From a virus, in IMG/VR virus record IMGVR_UViG_3300049830_000133, positions 1 to 35,053 of that record: 35,053 bases of DNA; one strand, 5' to 3'. Position numbers and translations under genes: made by a program. Positions 28,097 to 35,053 of this stretch are shown here, one piece after another. The notes under the pieces are model-generated. The model made no database searches, was not told the origin of the DNA, and saw nothing but the letters and a program-made list of their open reading frames with translations. The first letter of the stretch is position 1. Each line of letters begins with the position of its first letter.

Positions 28097-28578
28097 TCGA
28101 GATTCGTATGATCGAGGATTTGGGCCTCGTCATCGAGGAACTTTCTGCCCTGCATCGGCTGCACTGGGACGAATTAGGTACTGGTGGAGAGTTCAACTTC
28201 CGCTATGACCTGCTGCGTCGCATGTGGGAGCAGAACATGGTGCGCGTGCTGGGCCTGTTCGATGGCAACAATCTCGTGGGTCATGCGACGGGCTACATAC
28301 TGACGGACATGATGACTGGGGCCAAGACAGCCGTTGAACAGTCGGTGTACCTGCTCCCAGCCTACCGGGGTAAGTCCTATGGGATGCAGCTTGGACTGCG
28401 GGCGATTGAGGAAATGCGCAAGGAATGCATCACCCGGGCGCGCATGACCTGTGCGCTGAATATTCCGGCCAATAGCCTGATACAGAAACTCGGCTTCAGG
28501 CACGTGGGCAACGTTTACGAGTACGACTTAAACACTGTGAGTGAAACACATGCAACCCGACGCACCGCAAGCGCCTGA
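28093..28578 (+). CDS. GNAT-family N-acetyltransferase, 161 aa
   Basis: Starts at GTG 28093 in a GTGA overlap (or ATG 28108). The 161-residue product has the GNAT plan: an N-terminal helix pair, LGLFDGNNLVGHATGYIL strands, VEQSVYLLPAYRGKSYGMQL with the acetyl-CoA loop RGKSYG, a helix (RAIEEMRKEC), and LNIPANSLIQKLGFRHVGNV then YEYDL at the end. It could acetylate a small molecule, tRNA, host protein or phage part; sequence does not tell. Small acetyltransferases at this place are known in podovirus late operons. It overlaps the next gene by about 29 bp. Confidence 0.82.
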   Translation: MIEIRMIEDLGLVIEELSALHRLHWDELGTGGEFNFRYDLLRRMWEQNMVRVLGLFDGNNLVGHATGYILTDMMTGAKTAVEQSVYLLPAYRGKSYGMQLGLRAIEEMRKECITRARMTCALNIPANSLIQKLGFRHVGNVYEYDLNTVSETHATRRTASA

Positions 28579-29434
28579 CTACGCCGGCGCTGCCGGTGTA
28601 CAGGGACAGCAAAACCTTGCCAATACCCGGCTGGCGAACCAATTAAATAAGGTCAACACGAATACGCCGTGGGGTAACCTGACGTATACCCACAATACGG
28701 GCAACGGCAACCAGGATGACTGGACGAGCAACATCACGCTCTCCCCGGACCAGCAGAAACTGCTGGATGCCCAGAACAACATCAGCCAGACCGAAGCTGG
28801 GGCTGCCCAGGGGTATGCCCAGCAGGCGGCTGATGCGGCCACACGGGGCATCAACTACAACGGCCTGCCCAGCCTGTCGGCCGGTCCCCAGTCGGGCGAC
28901 TTCTCCGGCATGAAGGACAGCGCCTACAACGATCTCATGTCCAGGCAGAACCAGCAGTTCAGCCAGCAGGACGAGTCGTTGCAGGCCCGGCTTGCCAACC
29001 AGGGCCTGACGCCCGGCAGTGAAGCCTACAACCGCGCCTACCAGCCGCTGAATCAGGCCCGGGTGGATGCCAGCACCCAGTCGGATCTGGCCGCCAATGC
29101 CCTTGAGAACCAGTATTTCCAGCAGGGCCAGTCTGCCGCGAACATGGGCAATCAGGTGCGCGGGCAGGGGATTCAGGAACAGGCGTTCGCACAGTCGAAC
29201 CCGCTTAATATGCTGAACGCCCTGCGCTCTGGCAGTCAGGTACAGCAGCCCACGTTCGGCATGGGCGGTTCTGGCGGTGGCGGCGTTGGAGCTCCGCAGG
29301 CTGGCAATTACCAGCAGGCGGCGGGTCAACAGGGGGCGTGGGATCAGGCGATGTACGGGGCTAACGCTAGTACGTACAACGCCAATGTCGGTCTGGCTGG
29401 CACTGCCGCCATGGCTGCGGCGACGTATTTCTAG
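28550..29434 (+). CDS. Ejection/internal virion protein candidate, gp7-size, 294 aa
   Basis: I take ATG 28550 with GAG 8 nt upstream; a GTG three codons before is the alternative. The 294-residue protein is Asn/Gln/Ala/Gly-rich. It has NTRLANQLNKVNTNTPWGNL (about 25-44), SPDQQKLLDAQNNISQTEAG, then LQARLANQGLTPGSEAYNRA and a Gly-rich end that closes with a short hydrophobic helix (GLAGTAAMAAATYF). First of three proteins whose sizes (294, 492, 659) parallel the P22 ejection set gp7, gp20, gp16. It would leave the head with DNA and help it across the envelope. From memory, the LxNQGLTPGSEAYxxA block is very common in such proteins. Confidence 0.7.
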   Translation: MQPDAPQAPDYAGAAGVQGQQNLANTRLANQLNKVNTNTPWGNLTYTHNTGNGNQDDWTSNITLSPDQQKLLDAQNNISQTEAGAAQGYAQQAADAATRGINYNGLPSLSAGPQSGDFSGMKDSAYNDLMSRQNQQFSQQDESLQARLANQGLTPGSEAYNRAYQPLNQARVDASTQSDLAANALENQYFQQGQSAANMGNQVRGQGIQEQAFAQSNPLNMLNALRSGSQVQQPTFGMGGSGGGGVGAPQAGNYQQAAGQQGAWDQAMYGANASTYNANVGLAGTAAMAAATYF

Positions 29435-30141
29435 TGGAAACGATTTTCCAGTTCAGCGGTGGCAAGGATTCGCTGGTGTGTCTGCACCTGCTCAAGCCAC
29501 GGCTGGATGACATTCTTGTGGTGTGGTTGAACTCTGGAAGCGCGTTCCCTGAAGTGATCGAACTGATGGATGAAGTGCGCTCAGAAGTCCCTCACTTCCA
29601 CGAGATTCGATCAGACGTACTGGCCGATGTCCAGCAGTTCGGGATCCCTGCTGATGTGGTGCCGATTGCCAATACAATGTTTGGCGGGCAACTCACGGGC
29701 ACAGGTGGCCTGAAGGTTCGCTCATGGATTGAGTGCTGCGGCAGGAACCTGTGGACTCCGATGCAGGAGTTTGTGCGCCAGTGTGGGGCGACGCATGTGA
29801 TTCGTGGGCAGCGCGATTCTGAGCGGTACAAGTCCACTGTGCGCAATGGGGATACCGTCGATGGGATCACATACGAGTTCCCCATTGAAGGTTGGTCTGA
29901 CGCCCAGGTGCTTGAGTACCTGATGGTCAATGGCATTCAGATCCCTGAATACTACCAGTACACGGATACGTCGCTGGGCTGCTGGAACTGTACGGCGTAC
30001 ATGGATGAGGAATTGGGCCGGGTGCGCTACATGAAGAAGTTTCACCCGCAGAAGTACCAGAACGTATTGAAAAACCTGTGGGCGCTTGATTCTGCTGTCA
30101 CTGGCAGGATGAAGGCTGTCAAGGATGCGATCAATGTCTAA
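29434..30141 (+). CDS. PAPS reductase-family ATP pyrophosphatase, 235 aa
   Basis: GTG 29434 shares one base with the previous stop. The PP-loop SGGKDS is at residues 8-13, the ATP-binding signature of this family. It goes on with VVWLNSGSAFPEVIELMDEV, RSWIECCGRNLWTPMQ, THVIRGQRDSERYKS, FPIEGWSDAQVLEYL and a Cys pair in GCWNCTAYMDEE. PAPS reductases proper and their DndC-like relatives use such domains in sulfur transfer. In phages the role is unsettled: sulfur supply, DNA or tRNA thiolation, or a scavenging gene. It lies between two ejection-type genes, so it is an inserted moron. The fold is sure; substrate is open. Confidence 0.88.
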   Translation: METIFQFSGGKDSLVCLHLLKPRLDDILVVWLNSGSAFPEVIELMDEVRSEVPHFHEIRSDVLADVQQFGIPADVVPIANTMFGGQLTGTGGLKVRSWIECCGRNLWTPMQEFVRQCGATHVIRGQRDSERYKSTVRNGDTVDGITYEFPIEGWSDAQVLEYLMVNGIQIPEYYQYTDTSLGCWNCTAYMDEELGRVRYMKKFHPQKYQNVLKNLWALDSAVTGRMKAVKDAINV

Positions 30142-31612
30142 CCCGTTCGTCCAGCAAATTCAGATCAATCCTGACGATCCGACGGCCAATGCCTACCAGA
30201 TCCAGCGGGCGCAAGCTGTTGCGAAGATGCTTCAGGATCAGGCATCTGACCCTGAACTGGGCATGCCGCAGCACAGTCCTATGGCTGTGGCTTCCCCGTG
30301 GAGCGTGCTGGTTAAGGGACTAATGGGGTATGCCGCCGGGCAGAAGCAGGCTGAAGTGGCTAATGCCTTGAAGCAGCAAGATGCACTCCAGAAGGATCGA
30401 AACACCGGCATGGTTAATACCCTGACGGCAAGGCCCCAGCAGTTGAATTCTGTCGATCAGACAGATGCGCCTGTTGCACTGACTAGCCTGCCTGACAAGA
30501 ATGATCCGCAGGCTGCCAAGCAGCTTGCCGGGCTCTTGCAGGGCATGAACCCGCAGGATCAGAACAAGCTCCTGACGCAGAAGATGGCTGACCAGATGTT
30601 CCCGAAGGCCCCTACCTACCACAGCATCGGTCAGGGCGATGGCGTATTGGACGAATCCACCGGGCAAGTGACACCGGGAATGCCTCCGAAGCCTGAAAAA
30701 GCGCCCGCGCCGCTGACTGAAATTGGCAAGTTGAATGCCGCACTTGCGAGTGGGGAAATCACAAAAGATCAGTACGACAAGAAAATGGTCTTGGAGACTA
30801 CTCGGGCTCCCAATGCCAGCATTGATTTGATGACCAATCCCACAGTACAAGCCGGGGTTGATTCGGATGCCAAACTGGTTGCCAGGGGGCTTGCTCCCCT
30901 GCCACCCATGGGTGGATTCGGCGCTTCCGGTATCCGTAATGCTCAAGTGCGCCAGAAAGCCATGGAACTGAATCCGAACCTTGATGGGACGCTTTATACG
31001 AAGCGTCAGGCCGTGGAGCGCTCGTTTTCAGCAAGTGTTGACGGCAGAAATATGGATTCCTATAACACCATTGCTCAGCACTTGGATGTGGGCGAGAAGG
31101 CATACGCTGCCTTGCAGAATGGAAACATTCCGGTGCTACAGAATATCGCTAATACATTTGGCATCAAATACGAAGGCAAAGCGCCGGCCGATGTATATCG
31201 CAATATCGCCACTTTCCTTGGCAACGAAACAGCCAGAGCCACCATTGGCGGTACCAACGGAGAAGGCGACCGGCAGGCGCTTTCAAAGATGTTCTCTGAT
31301 GCGGCATCACCGGATCAGGCAGCGAGCAACTACGCAGCCGCAAAAGCGCTTATCGGTGGGCGCATTAAAAGCACTCGCCAGCGCTTTGAATCCAGCGCTG
31401 CGACGTTCGACCCTGCCACGCAAGCAATGATTACTAACCCACAAGAATTTGACGCCAAACTCACTCCTGCCGCCAAGCAGTTTGAGACATTGGCCGTTGG
31501 CGGGCAGACACCGCCGTCTGGTGGTGGGGCTCCGCAGGCCGCGCTGGATTACCTGAAGGCTCATCCAGAAGCGGCTGGTGCATTCAAGGCGAAGTATGGC
31601 TACGCCCCCTAG
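30134..31612 (+). CDS. Ejection/internal virion protein candidate, 492 aa
   Basis: I start at ATG 30134 (MSNPFVQQIQINPDDPTANA) with AAGGA 8 nt upstream; ATG 30125 would leave no room for that site. The 492-residue product is helical, Gln/Ala-rich and hydrophilic, with YQIQRAQAVAKMLQDQASDP near the start, a Gly/Ala-rich part, and an end QAALDYLKAHPEAAGAFKAK followed by YGYAP. The C-terminal ALxYLxxHPxxAxxFxxKYG block is a frequent ending in phage internal proteins and may bind the portal or peptidoglycan. Size is near P22 gp20 (471). Role by place and composition. Confidence 0.7.
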   Translation: MSNPFVQQIQINPDDPTANAYQIQRAQAVAKMLQDQASDPELGMPQHSPMAVASPWSVLVKGLMGYAAGQKQAEVANALKQQDALQKDRNTGMVNTLTARPQQLNSVDQTDAPVALTSLPDKNDPQAAKQLAGLLQGMNPQDQNKLLTQKMADQMFPKAPTYHSIGQGDGVLDESTGQVTPGMPPKPEKAPAPLTEIGKLNAALASGEITKDQYDKKMVLETTRAPNASIDLMTNPTVQAGVDSDAKLVARGLAPLPPMGGFGASGIRNAQVRQKAMELNPNLDGTLYTKRQAVERSFSASVDGRNMDSYNTIAQHLDVGEKAYAALQNGNIPVLQNIANTFGIKYEGKAPADVYRNIATFLGNETARATIGGTNGEGDRQALSKMFSDAASPDQAASNYAAAKALIGGRIKSTRQRFESSAATFDPATQAMITNPQEFDAKLTPAAKQFETLAVGGQTPPSGGGAPQAALDYLKAHPEAAGAFKAKYGYAP

Positions 31613-33575
31613 CGCCAATCCATTCGACCAGTTCGACGCAGCGCCTGCGGCGAATCCGTTCGATCAGTTCGATGCGCCAAAGGCTGTACCCGAACAGCCG
31701 TCTCTGCTTCATACCATGATGCGGAAACTGCTCGGTCTTGGGGATTCCGTGCTGGGTGGCATATCGGCCGATACGGTGGGTCTGACAACGCCCCTGGCCG
31801 GTGTTGCCGCTCGCTTGACTGGCCATGACCCGAATGCTTGGAAGCAGGCATACGACAATGCCATGGTCTATCACTCCCAGACCCCTGAAGGTCAGGCCAT
31901 AGATCATTCAGCAGATTCTGTGCTGGTTCCTGTACAGAACGCTATTGGTAAGGGCGTTAACACGGTCGATCAGGCCGTTGGTAAATATGCTGGCCCTGGC
32001 GTTCAGACGGCTGTGAGGGATTTTACGGGCGCGGGTCTGGACCTTGCGGGTTCATTGCCGATAGCTGGATTGGGCGCTCAAGCGGTAGATAGGATTGGAT
32101 CATCAATTGCTGCCAGAGCTGCCAATTCTGCCGTTGCCCGTGCGCCTGATGAAGTTGCGCAGGCTGCTGGGTTCAAGGTACGTCCTACCGATGTGAAGAA
32201 TGCAACCGGCGTGTCCAGCCAGCCTTCACTGACATCCCAACTGGCGGAAGATGCCGGCGGGGCGAAAGATACTCGAATTGAGTTCATTCGCCATAACAAG
32301 GCTAATGGAAGTGATATAGCGGCGCAGGATATTGGACTACCGCCCAAGACTCCCCTGACAGATGAAAATCTTGCCAAGGCAAAAAAGCCATTCGCGGCAG
32401 TTTATGACAAGGTAGAGGCCATCCCTGCGGTATCAATGGACGATCAGAAGTTCATTGATGCTGCCATGGCGGCAGGGAAGCGCAAGGACAGCGTATTGCA
32501 TCTTCCGGCTACGGTTGACAAGGCCATAAGAGATGTACTGTCTAAACCTACCATGACAGGCAAGCAGATGGTGGATACCATCAGCGACTTGCGGGATAGA
32601 GGTTGGAGACAATTCTATTCGGAGAACGCTGATGAACATGCTACTGGAATCGCTCATCTCGATTTGGCTAACGCTCTTGATGATCGGCTTGCTGCTGCTG
32701 CTAACGCTGTCGATCCTGCTCTTGGCAATCAATACTTGGAATCGCGTGTCGGGTTCTCAAAGATACAGACCGTCAAGAACGCACGGGTTGGACTCGATGT
32801 GGACCCCCAGCGTTTGGCTCGCGCTGCTGCCAAAACGAATGCGATAGACGGCGGCTTGAAGGTCATTGCCGACACGGCAACGGCTTTCCCTAAAGTAATG
32901 ACTCTGAAGGTTCCTGAGCCTTCAGAGGGGATGCTCAAGAAGATCAAAAACTACGGGACACTGGGTACGGTTCCTGCCGTCCAGAAACTGTCCCGTATGC
33001 TGCTCAGCTCAACCCGTGGCGAAGCCGCCGCCCCTATGCTTGGAGAGGGTGGCCCGCTGGGCTACTACTACCGTGATCGGCCCACGGACACGCGCAGCCC
33101 GTTTCCAGATAGGCCACCGTTTGCGCCTGACAGTGGGCGGCTGTTGCCTAGCCCTTCCGATGTATCCATTGACCTTCCCAATCAGGGACTGAACGCGGCT
33201 GACAGGTCTGTTGGATCGTATGGGCACCCTGGCGAGCCTGCTCCGTTCAATAACAGTCGGTTTCCTGCCCTGCCAGCCCCTGGTCAAGAGACGCAGTTCG
33301 GTATCCCGCCTGTCACACCTATGGGAACTGAATCGATCAATCTGGCCGATACGATCAGGCCGTTCCCGAATCATCCTGGGACCGCTCGTGCGCCGATACT
33401 GCGTTTACCTGCTCCCGGTCAGACGACCGTGACTGATATTGCACGGCTCCTGATGGAGCCGAGTGTTGGGTTGAATCATCCGGGTGCGCCTAACCTCAAA
33501 TCGACTGTTACTGAAGCCCAGCGCAAAGCGCGTCTGGAACATCTGATAAACGTTCTTTCGAGAACGGGAGGGTAA
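31596..33575 (+). CDS. Large ejection/internal virion protein candidate, 659 aa
   Basis: I start at ATG 31596 (MATPPSANPFDQFDAAPAAN), overlapping the previous gene by 17 bp. The N-terminus has two NPFDQFDA copies, about 12 residues apart, a motif common at the start of phage internal and tail-lysozyme proteins. A Gly/Ala-rich segment follows (LGLGDSVLGGISADTVGLTT; AGLDLAGSLPIAGLGAQAVD), which could insert into a membrane. Then come helical domains and a Pro-rich tail (about 500-640) with repeats such as RPFPNHPGTARAPILRLPAP. No lytic catalytic triad is clear. Size is near P22 gp16 (609). It is last of the three ejection-type genes. Confidence 0.7.
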   Translation: MATPPSANPFDQFDAAPAANPFDQFDAPKAVPEQPSLLHTMMRKLLGLGDSVLGGISADTVGLTTPLAGVAARLTGHDPNAWKQAYDNAMVYHSQTPEGQAIDHSADSVLVPVQNAIGKGVNTVDQAVGKYAGPGVQTAVRDFTGAGLDLAGSLPIAGLGAQAVDRIGSSIAARAANSAVARAPDEVAQAAGFKVRPTDVKNATGVSSQPSLTSQLAEDAGGAKDTRIEFIRHNKANGSDIAAQDIGLPPKTPLTDENLAKAKKPFAAVYDKVEAIPAVSMDDQKFIDAAMAAGKRKDSVLHLPATVDKAIRDVLSKPTMTGKQMVDTISDLRDRGWRQFYSENADEHATGIAHLDLANALDDRLAAAANAVDPALGNQYLESRVGFSKIQTVKNARVGLDVDPQRLARAAAKTNAIDGGLKVIADTATAFPKVMTLKVPEPSEGMLKKIKNYGTLGTVPAVQKLSRMLLSSTRGEAAAPMLGEGGPLGYYYRDRPTDTRSPFPDRPPFAPDSGRLLPSPSDVSIDLPNQGLNAADRSVGSYGHPGEPAPFNNSRFPALPAPGQETQFGIPPVTPMGTESINLADTIRPFPNHPGTARAPILRLPAPGQTTVTDIARLLMEPSVGLNHPGAPNLKSTVTEAQRKARLEHLINVLSRTGG

Positions 33576-33579
33576 TCCA

Positions 33580-34704
33580 CTGGCGCGCGACGGCTCTGGC
33601 AACTATTCACTTCCAGCCGGCAACCCTGTTGTCACTGGCACGACCATATCGAGCACCGTTCAGAACAACACAATGAACGATGTGGCCTCCGCCCTTACCC
33701 AGTCGGTGAGCAAGGACGGTCAGACCGCGATGACTGGCCCACTGAACATGGGCAGCAATCCGATCAATAGTGTGACGACGTTAACGGGTCAGAAGCTGGC
33801 CCTGACGAGTGCTGTTGCTGGCCCAGTGCTGTCGGTGGCGGCTCCTAGTAGTGGGACGGCAATGACCTTAGTGGGTGCTGCCGCTACCCAGCAGGCAGTT
33901 ATCTGGGATGGCCCAGTAGGTGTGTATCACACCTACAAATCAAACGGCTCTCAAGTCGGATTGATTGGTGACAGGAATGGCGTTACGGGCGGAACGACGG
34001 GTTCCCTGGCAATTCGCAGTGACGGTTCTCTGGTATGGTCATCGGGCGGCGCTACCGAAAGACTGATTGCGTCAACTACGGGTAACTTCACCAGCAATGC
34101 CCCAACGGCTGGCGTGGCATGGACGATCAATGGATTCTCCACCCAGAACATCCTGAATCTGGTTACGGCAGCCTCTGGCGTCAATGGCGTCAGTCTGACT
34201 GATGGCACCATGACGGCGGTGATCCAGACGGGTCAGGCCGCTGGCCCGTTCATTGGCACGACCAGTAACCATCCGACCACGATTGGCAGCAACAACGCCA
34301 ATCGTATTGTGGTGGCTGCTAACGGCACAGTCACGGTCAATCAATCCACGGGTACGGCTACTCTGATATCGAGTGGTGGTTCGTACACGCCAACCAATCC
34401 TATTGGCAACTCAGGTACGGCGTTCACGGTCGATTGCAGCAAGTCCAATGTGCATACCGTGACGATGAATGGAATTGTTCCGGCCAATGGGATGACGATC
34501 AGCAATTTGCAAGATGGTCAGTCGGTGACTCTGAAACTTACGCAGGCTGCTGCTGGTCCGTGGACACTCGGAAATGCCACGGGCGTGAAGTGGGCCAATA
34601 ATGTCGTGGGTGTACTCAGCACGGCGGCTGGCTCGATTGACATCATCACGTTCTACAACATCGGTGGAACGACGTTTGCGGCGATACAAAAGGCGTTTGC
34701 CTGA
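33580..34704 (+). CDS. Tail fibre protein, apparent CTG start, 374 aa
   Basis: The first in-frame ATG is at 33673, but 31 upstream codons read like the standard entry of phage fibres: ARDGSGNYSLPAGNPVVTGT then TISSTVQNNTMND. The codon before them is CTG (33580), with GGAGG 8 nt upstream, so I start there. The body has KDGQTAMTGPLNMGSNPINS, a motif shared by many fibres, then a long beta-rich shaft (TLISSGGSYTPTNPIGNSGT; SVTLKLTQAAAGPWTLGN) and an end domain with AGSIDIITFYNIGGTTFAAI. It should attach to the tail hub by its N-terminus and reach the cell by its C-terminus. The start codon needs proof. Confidence 0.8.
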   Translation: MARDGSGNYSLPAGNPVVTGTTISSTVQNNTMNDVASALTQSVSKDGQTAMTGPLNMGSNPINSVTTLTGQKLALTSAVAGPVLSVAAPSSGTAMTLVGAAATQQAVIWDGPVGVYHTYKSNGSQVGLIGDRNGVTGGTTGSLAIRSDGSLVWSSGGATERLIASTTGNFTSNAPTAGVAWTINGFSTQNILNLVTAASGVNGVSLTDGTMTAVIQTGQAAGPFIGTTSNHPTTIGSNNANRIVVAANGTVTVNQSTGTATLISSGGSYTPTNPIGNSGTAFTVDCSKSNVHTVTMNGIVPANGMTISNLQDGQSVTLKLTQAAAGPWTLGNATGVKWANNVVGVLSTAAGSIDIITFYNIGGTTFAAIQKAFA

Positions 34705-35053
34705 TGTCCTGGCTATCCGGACCTATGTTCAACGCAGGCTTCGTGCCGGTCACATCTGACCATACTTCAGGTACGGGCACAGAGACTGCCCCTGTCGGCG
34801 CATCATTCGTCACCATCGAAATCGTCGGACCCGGTGGCATCGGTGGGCAGGGTAACTCTGCCAATCCGGGTGGCGGCGGTGGTGGCGGCGGCGGGTACTC
34901 CAAGAAAAACTCGTTCGCCATTGTCGGTGGCCAGACGTTCACCTACACGCTGGGGGCGGGATCGACAACCGTCGTGAACGGCACAGCCCCTGCCACTAAC
35001 ATGACAGCCAATGTCGGCAGCACGGGCACGAACAGCGGCGGTGGCGGCACGGG
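34704..35053 (+). CDS. Glycine-rich fibre/adhesin, C-terminus cut by window edge
   Basis: ATG 34704 overlaps the fibre stop (TGATG). At least 116 residues are open to the edge. After a short entry (MSWLSGPMFNAGFVPVTSDH) come VTIEIVGPGGIGGQGNSA, a run of nine Gly, KKNSFAIVGGQTFTYTLGAG and another Gly-rich stretch. The alternating strands and Gly loops fit the glycine-rich domain family of receptor-binding tips (a polyglycine sandwich as in gp38-type adhesins). It probably decides host range together with the fibre before it. The C-terminal part is missing. Confidence 0.75.
   Translation, partial: MSWLSGPMFNAGFVPVTSDHTSGTGTETAPVGASFVTIEIVGPGGIGGQGNSANPGGGGGGGGGYSKKNSFAIVGGQTFTYTLGAGSTTVVNGTAPATNMTANVGSTGTNSGGGGT

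Noticed and set aside
34704-35053. Diversity-generating retroelement target at the fibre genes (as in BPP-1)
   Set aside because: No reverse transcriptase, template repeat or adenine-biased variable repeat is visible in the window.
1-35053. tRNA genes, CRISPR arrays, insertion sequences, attachment sites
   Set aside because: No cloverleaf-like intergenic sequence, spaced repeats, transposase or integrase was seen by eye; gaps between genes are few and short.

Overview
The window is one stretch of a tailed-phage (or prophage) genome. It has the gene order of short-tailed, P22/BPP-1-type podoviruses: TerS, TerL, portal, scaffold, coat, neck proteins, three ejection-like proteins, tail fibre. 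GC content is high, most genes overlap by 1-8 bp (ATGA, GTGA, TAATG), and ribosome sites are Shine-Dalgarno type. All this fits a proteobacterial host, but the sequence does not name the genus. A Cro-like regulator at a divergent promoter pair suggests a temperate ancestry. No integrase, CI-type repressor, holin or endolysin is seen, and both window edges cut through genes.

Layout. (1) 1-3807, leftward early operon: small accessory genes, an Acb2/Tad1-like candidate counter-defence protein cut by the left edge, a DEDD exonuclease and an SSB-like protein. (2) 3808-3887, back-to-back early promoters with repeated half-sites. (3) 3888-9036, rightward early replication operon: Cro-like protein, an AT-richer HNH homing-type endonuclease, SF2 helicase, VRR-NUC nuclease and a large TOPRIM primase/VirE-type helicase. 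(4) 9052-11490, a complete leftward accessory operon of nine small genes with its own sigma70-type promoter and a Rho-independent terminator that meets the replication operon tail to tail. (5) 11515-12106, a small helix-turn-helix gene and a control region holding nine perfect GGGACA/TGTCCC sites, most in 10-bp phase. (6) 12107-35053, rightward late genes: packaging, portal, a group of beta/Ala/Gly/Thr-rich probable virion surface proteins, a repeat protein, scaffold, coat protein, neck proteins, a second HNH gene, GNAT and PAPS-reductase-like morons, three ejection-type proteins, a CTG-started fibre and a glycine-rich fibre cut by the right edge.

How it fits together: the divergent early operons supply replication and host-takeover functions. 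The HTH gene and the GGGACA array sit where the switch to packaging and late genes would be set, or where terminase would load. The late operon builds capsid, neck and fibres, with an internal terminator after the coat genes.

Most notable: a perfect bacterial parS core (GTTCCACGTGGAAC) inside a small gene just after TerL; the GGGACA/TGTCCC array in front of TerS; the Acb2/Tad1-like gene; a 494-residue protein built from about ten ~31-residue repeats; a fibre gene that appears to start at CTG; and a recurring pattern in which genes without a Shine-Dalgarno start 6-10 nt behind a -10 box.
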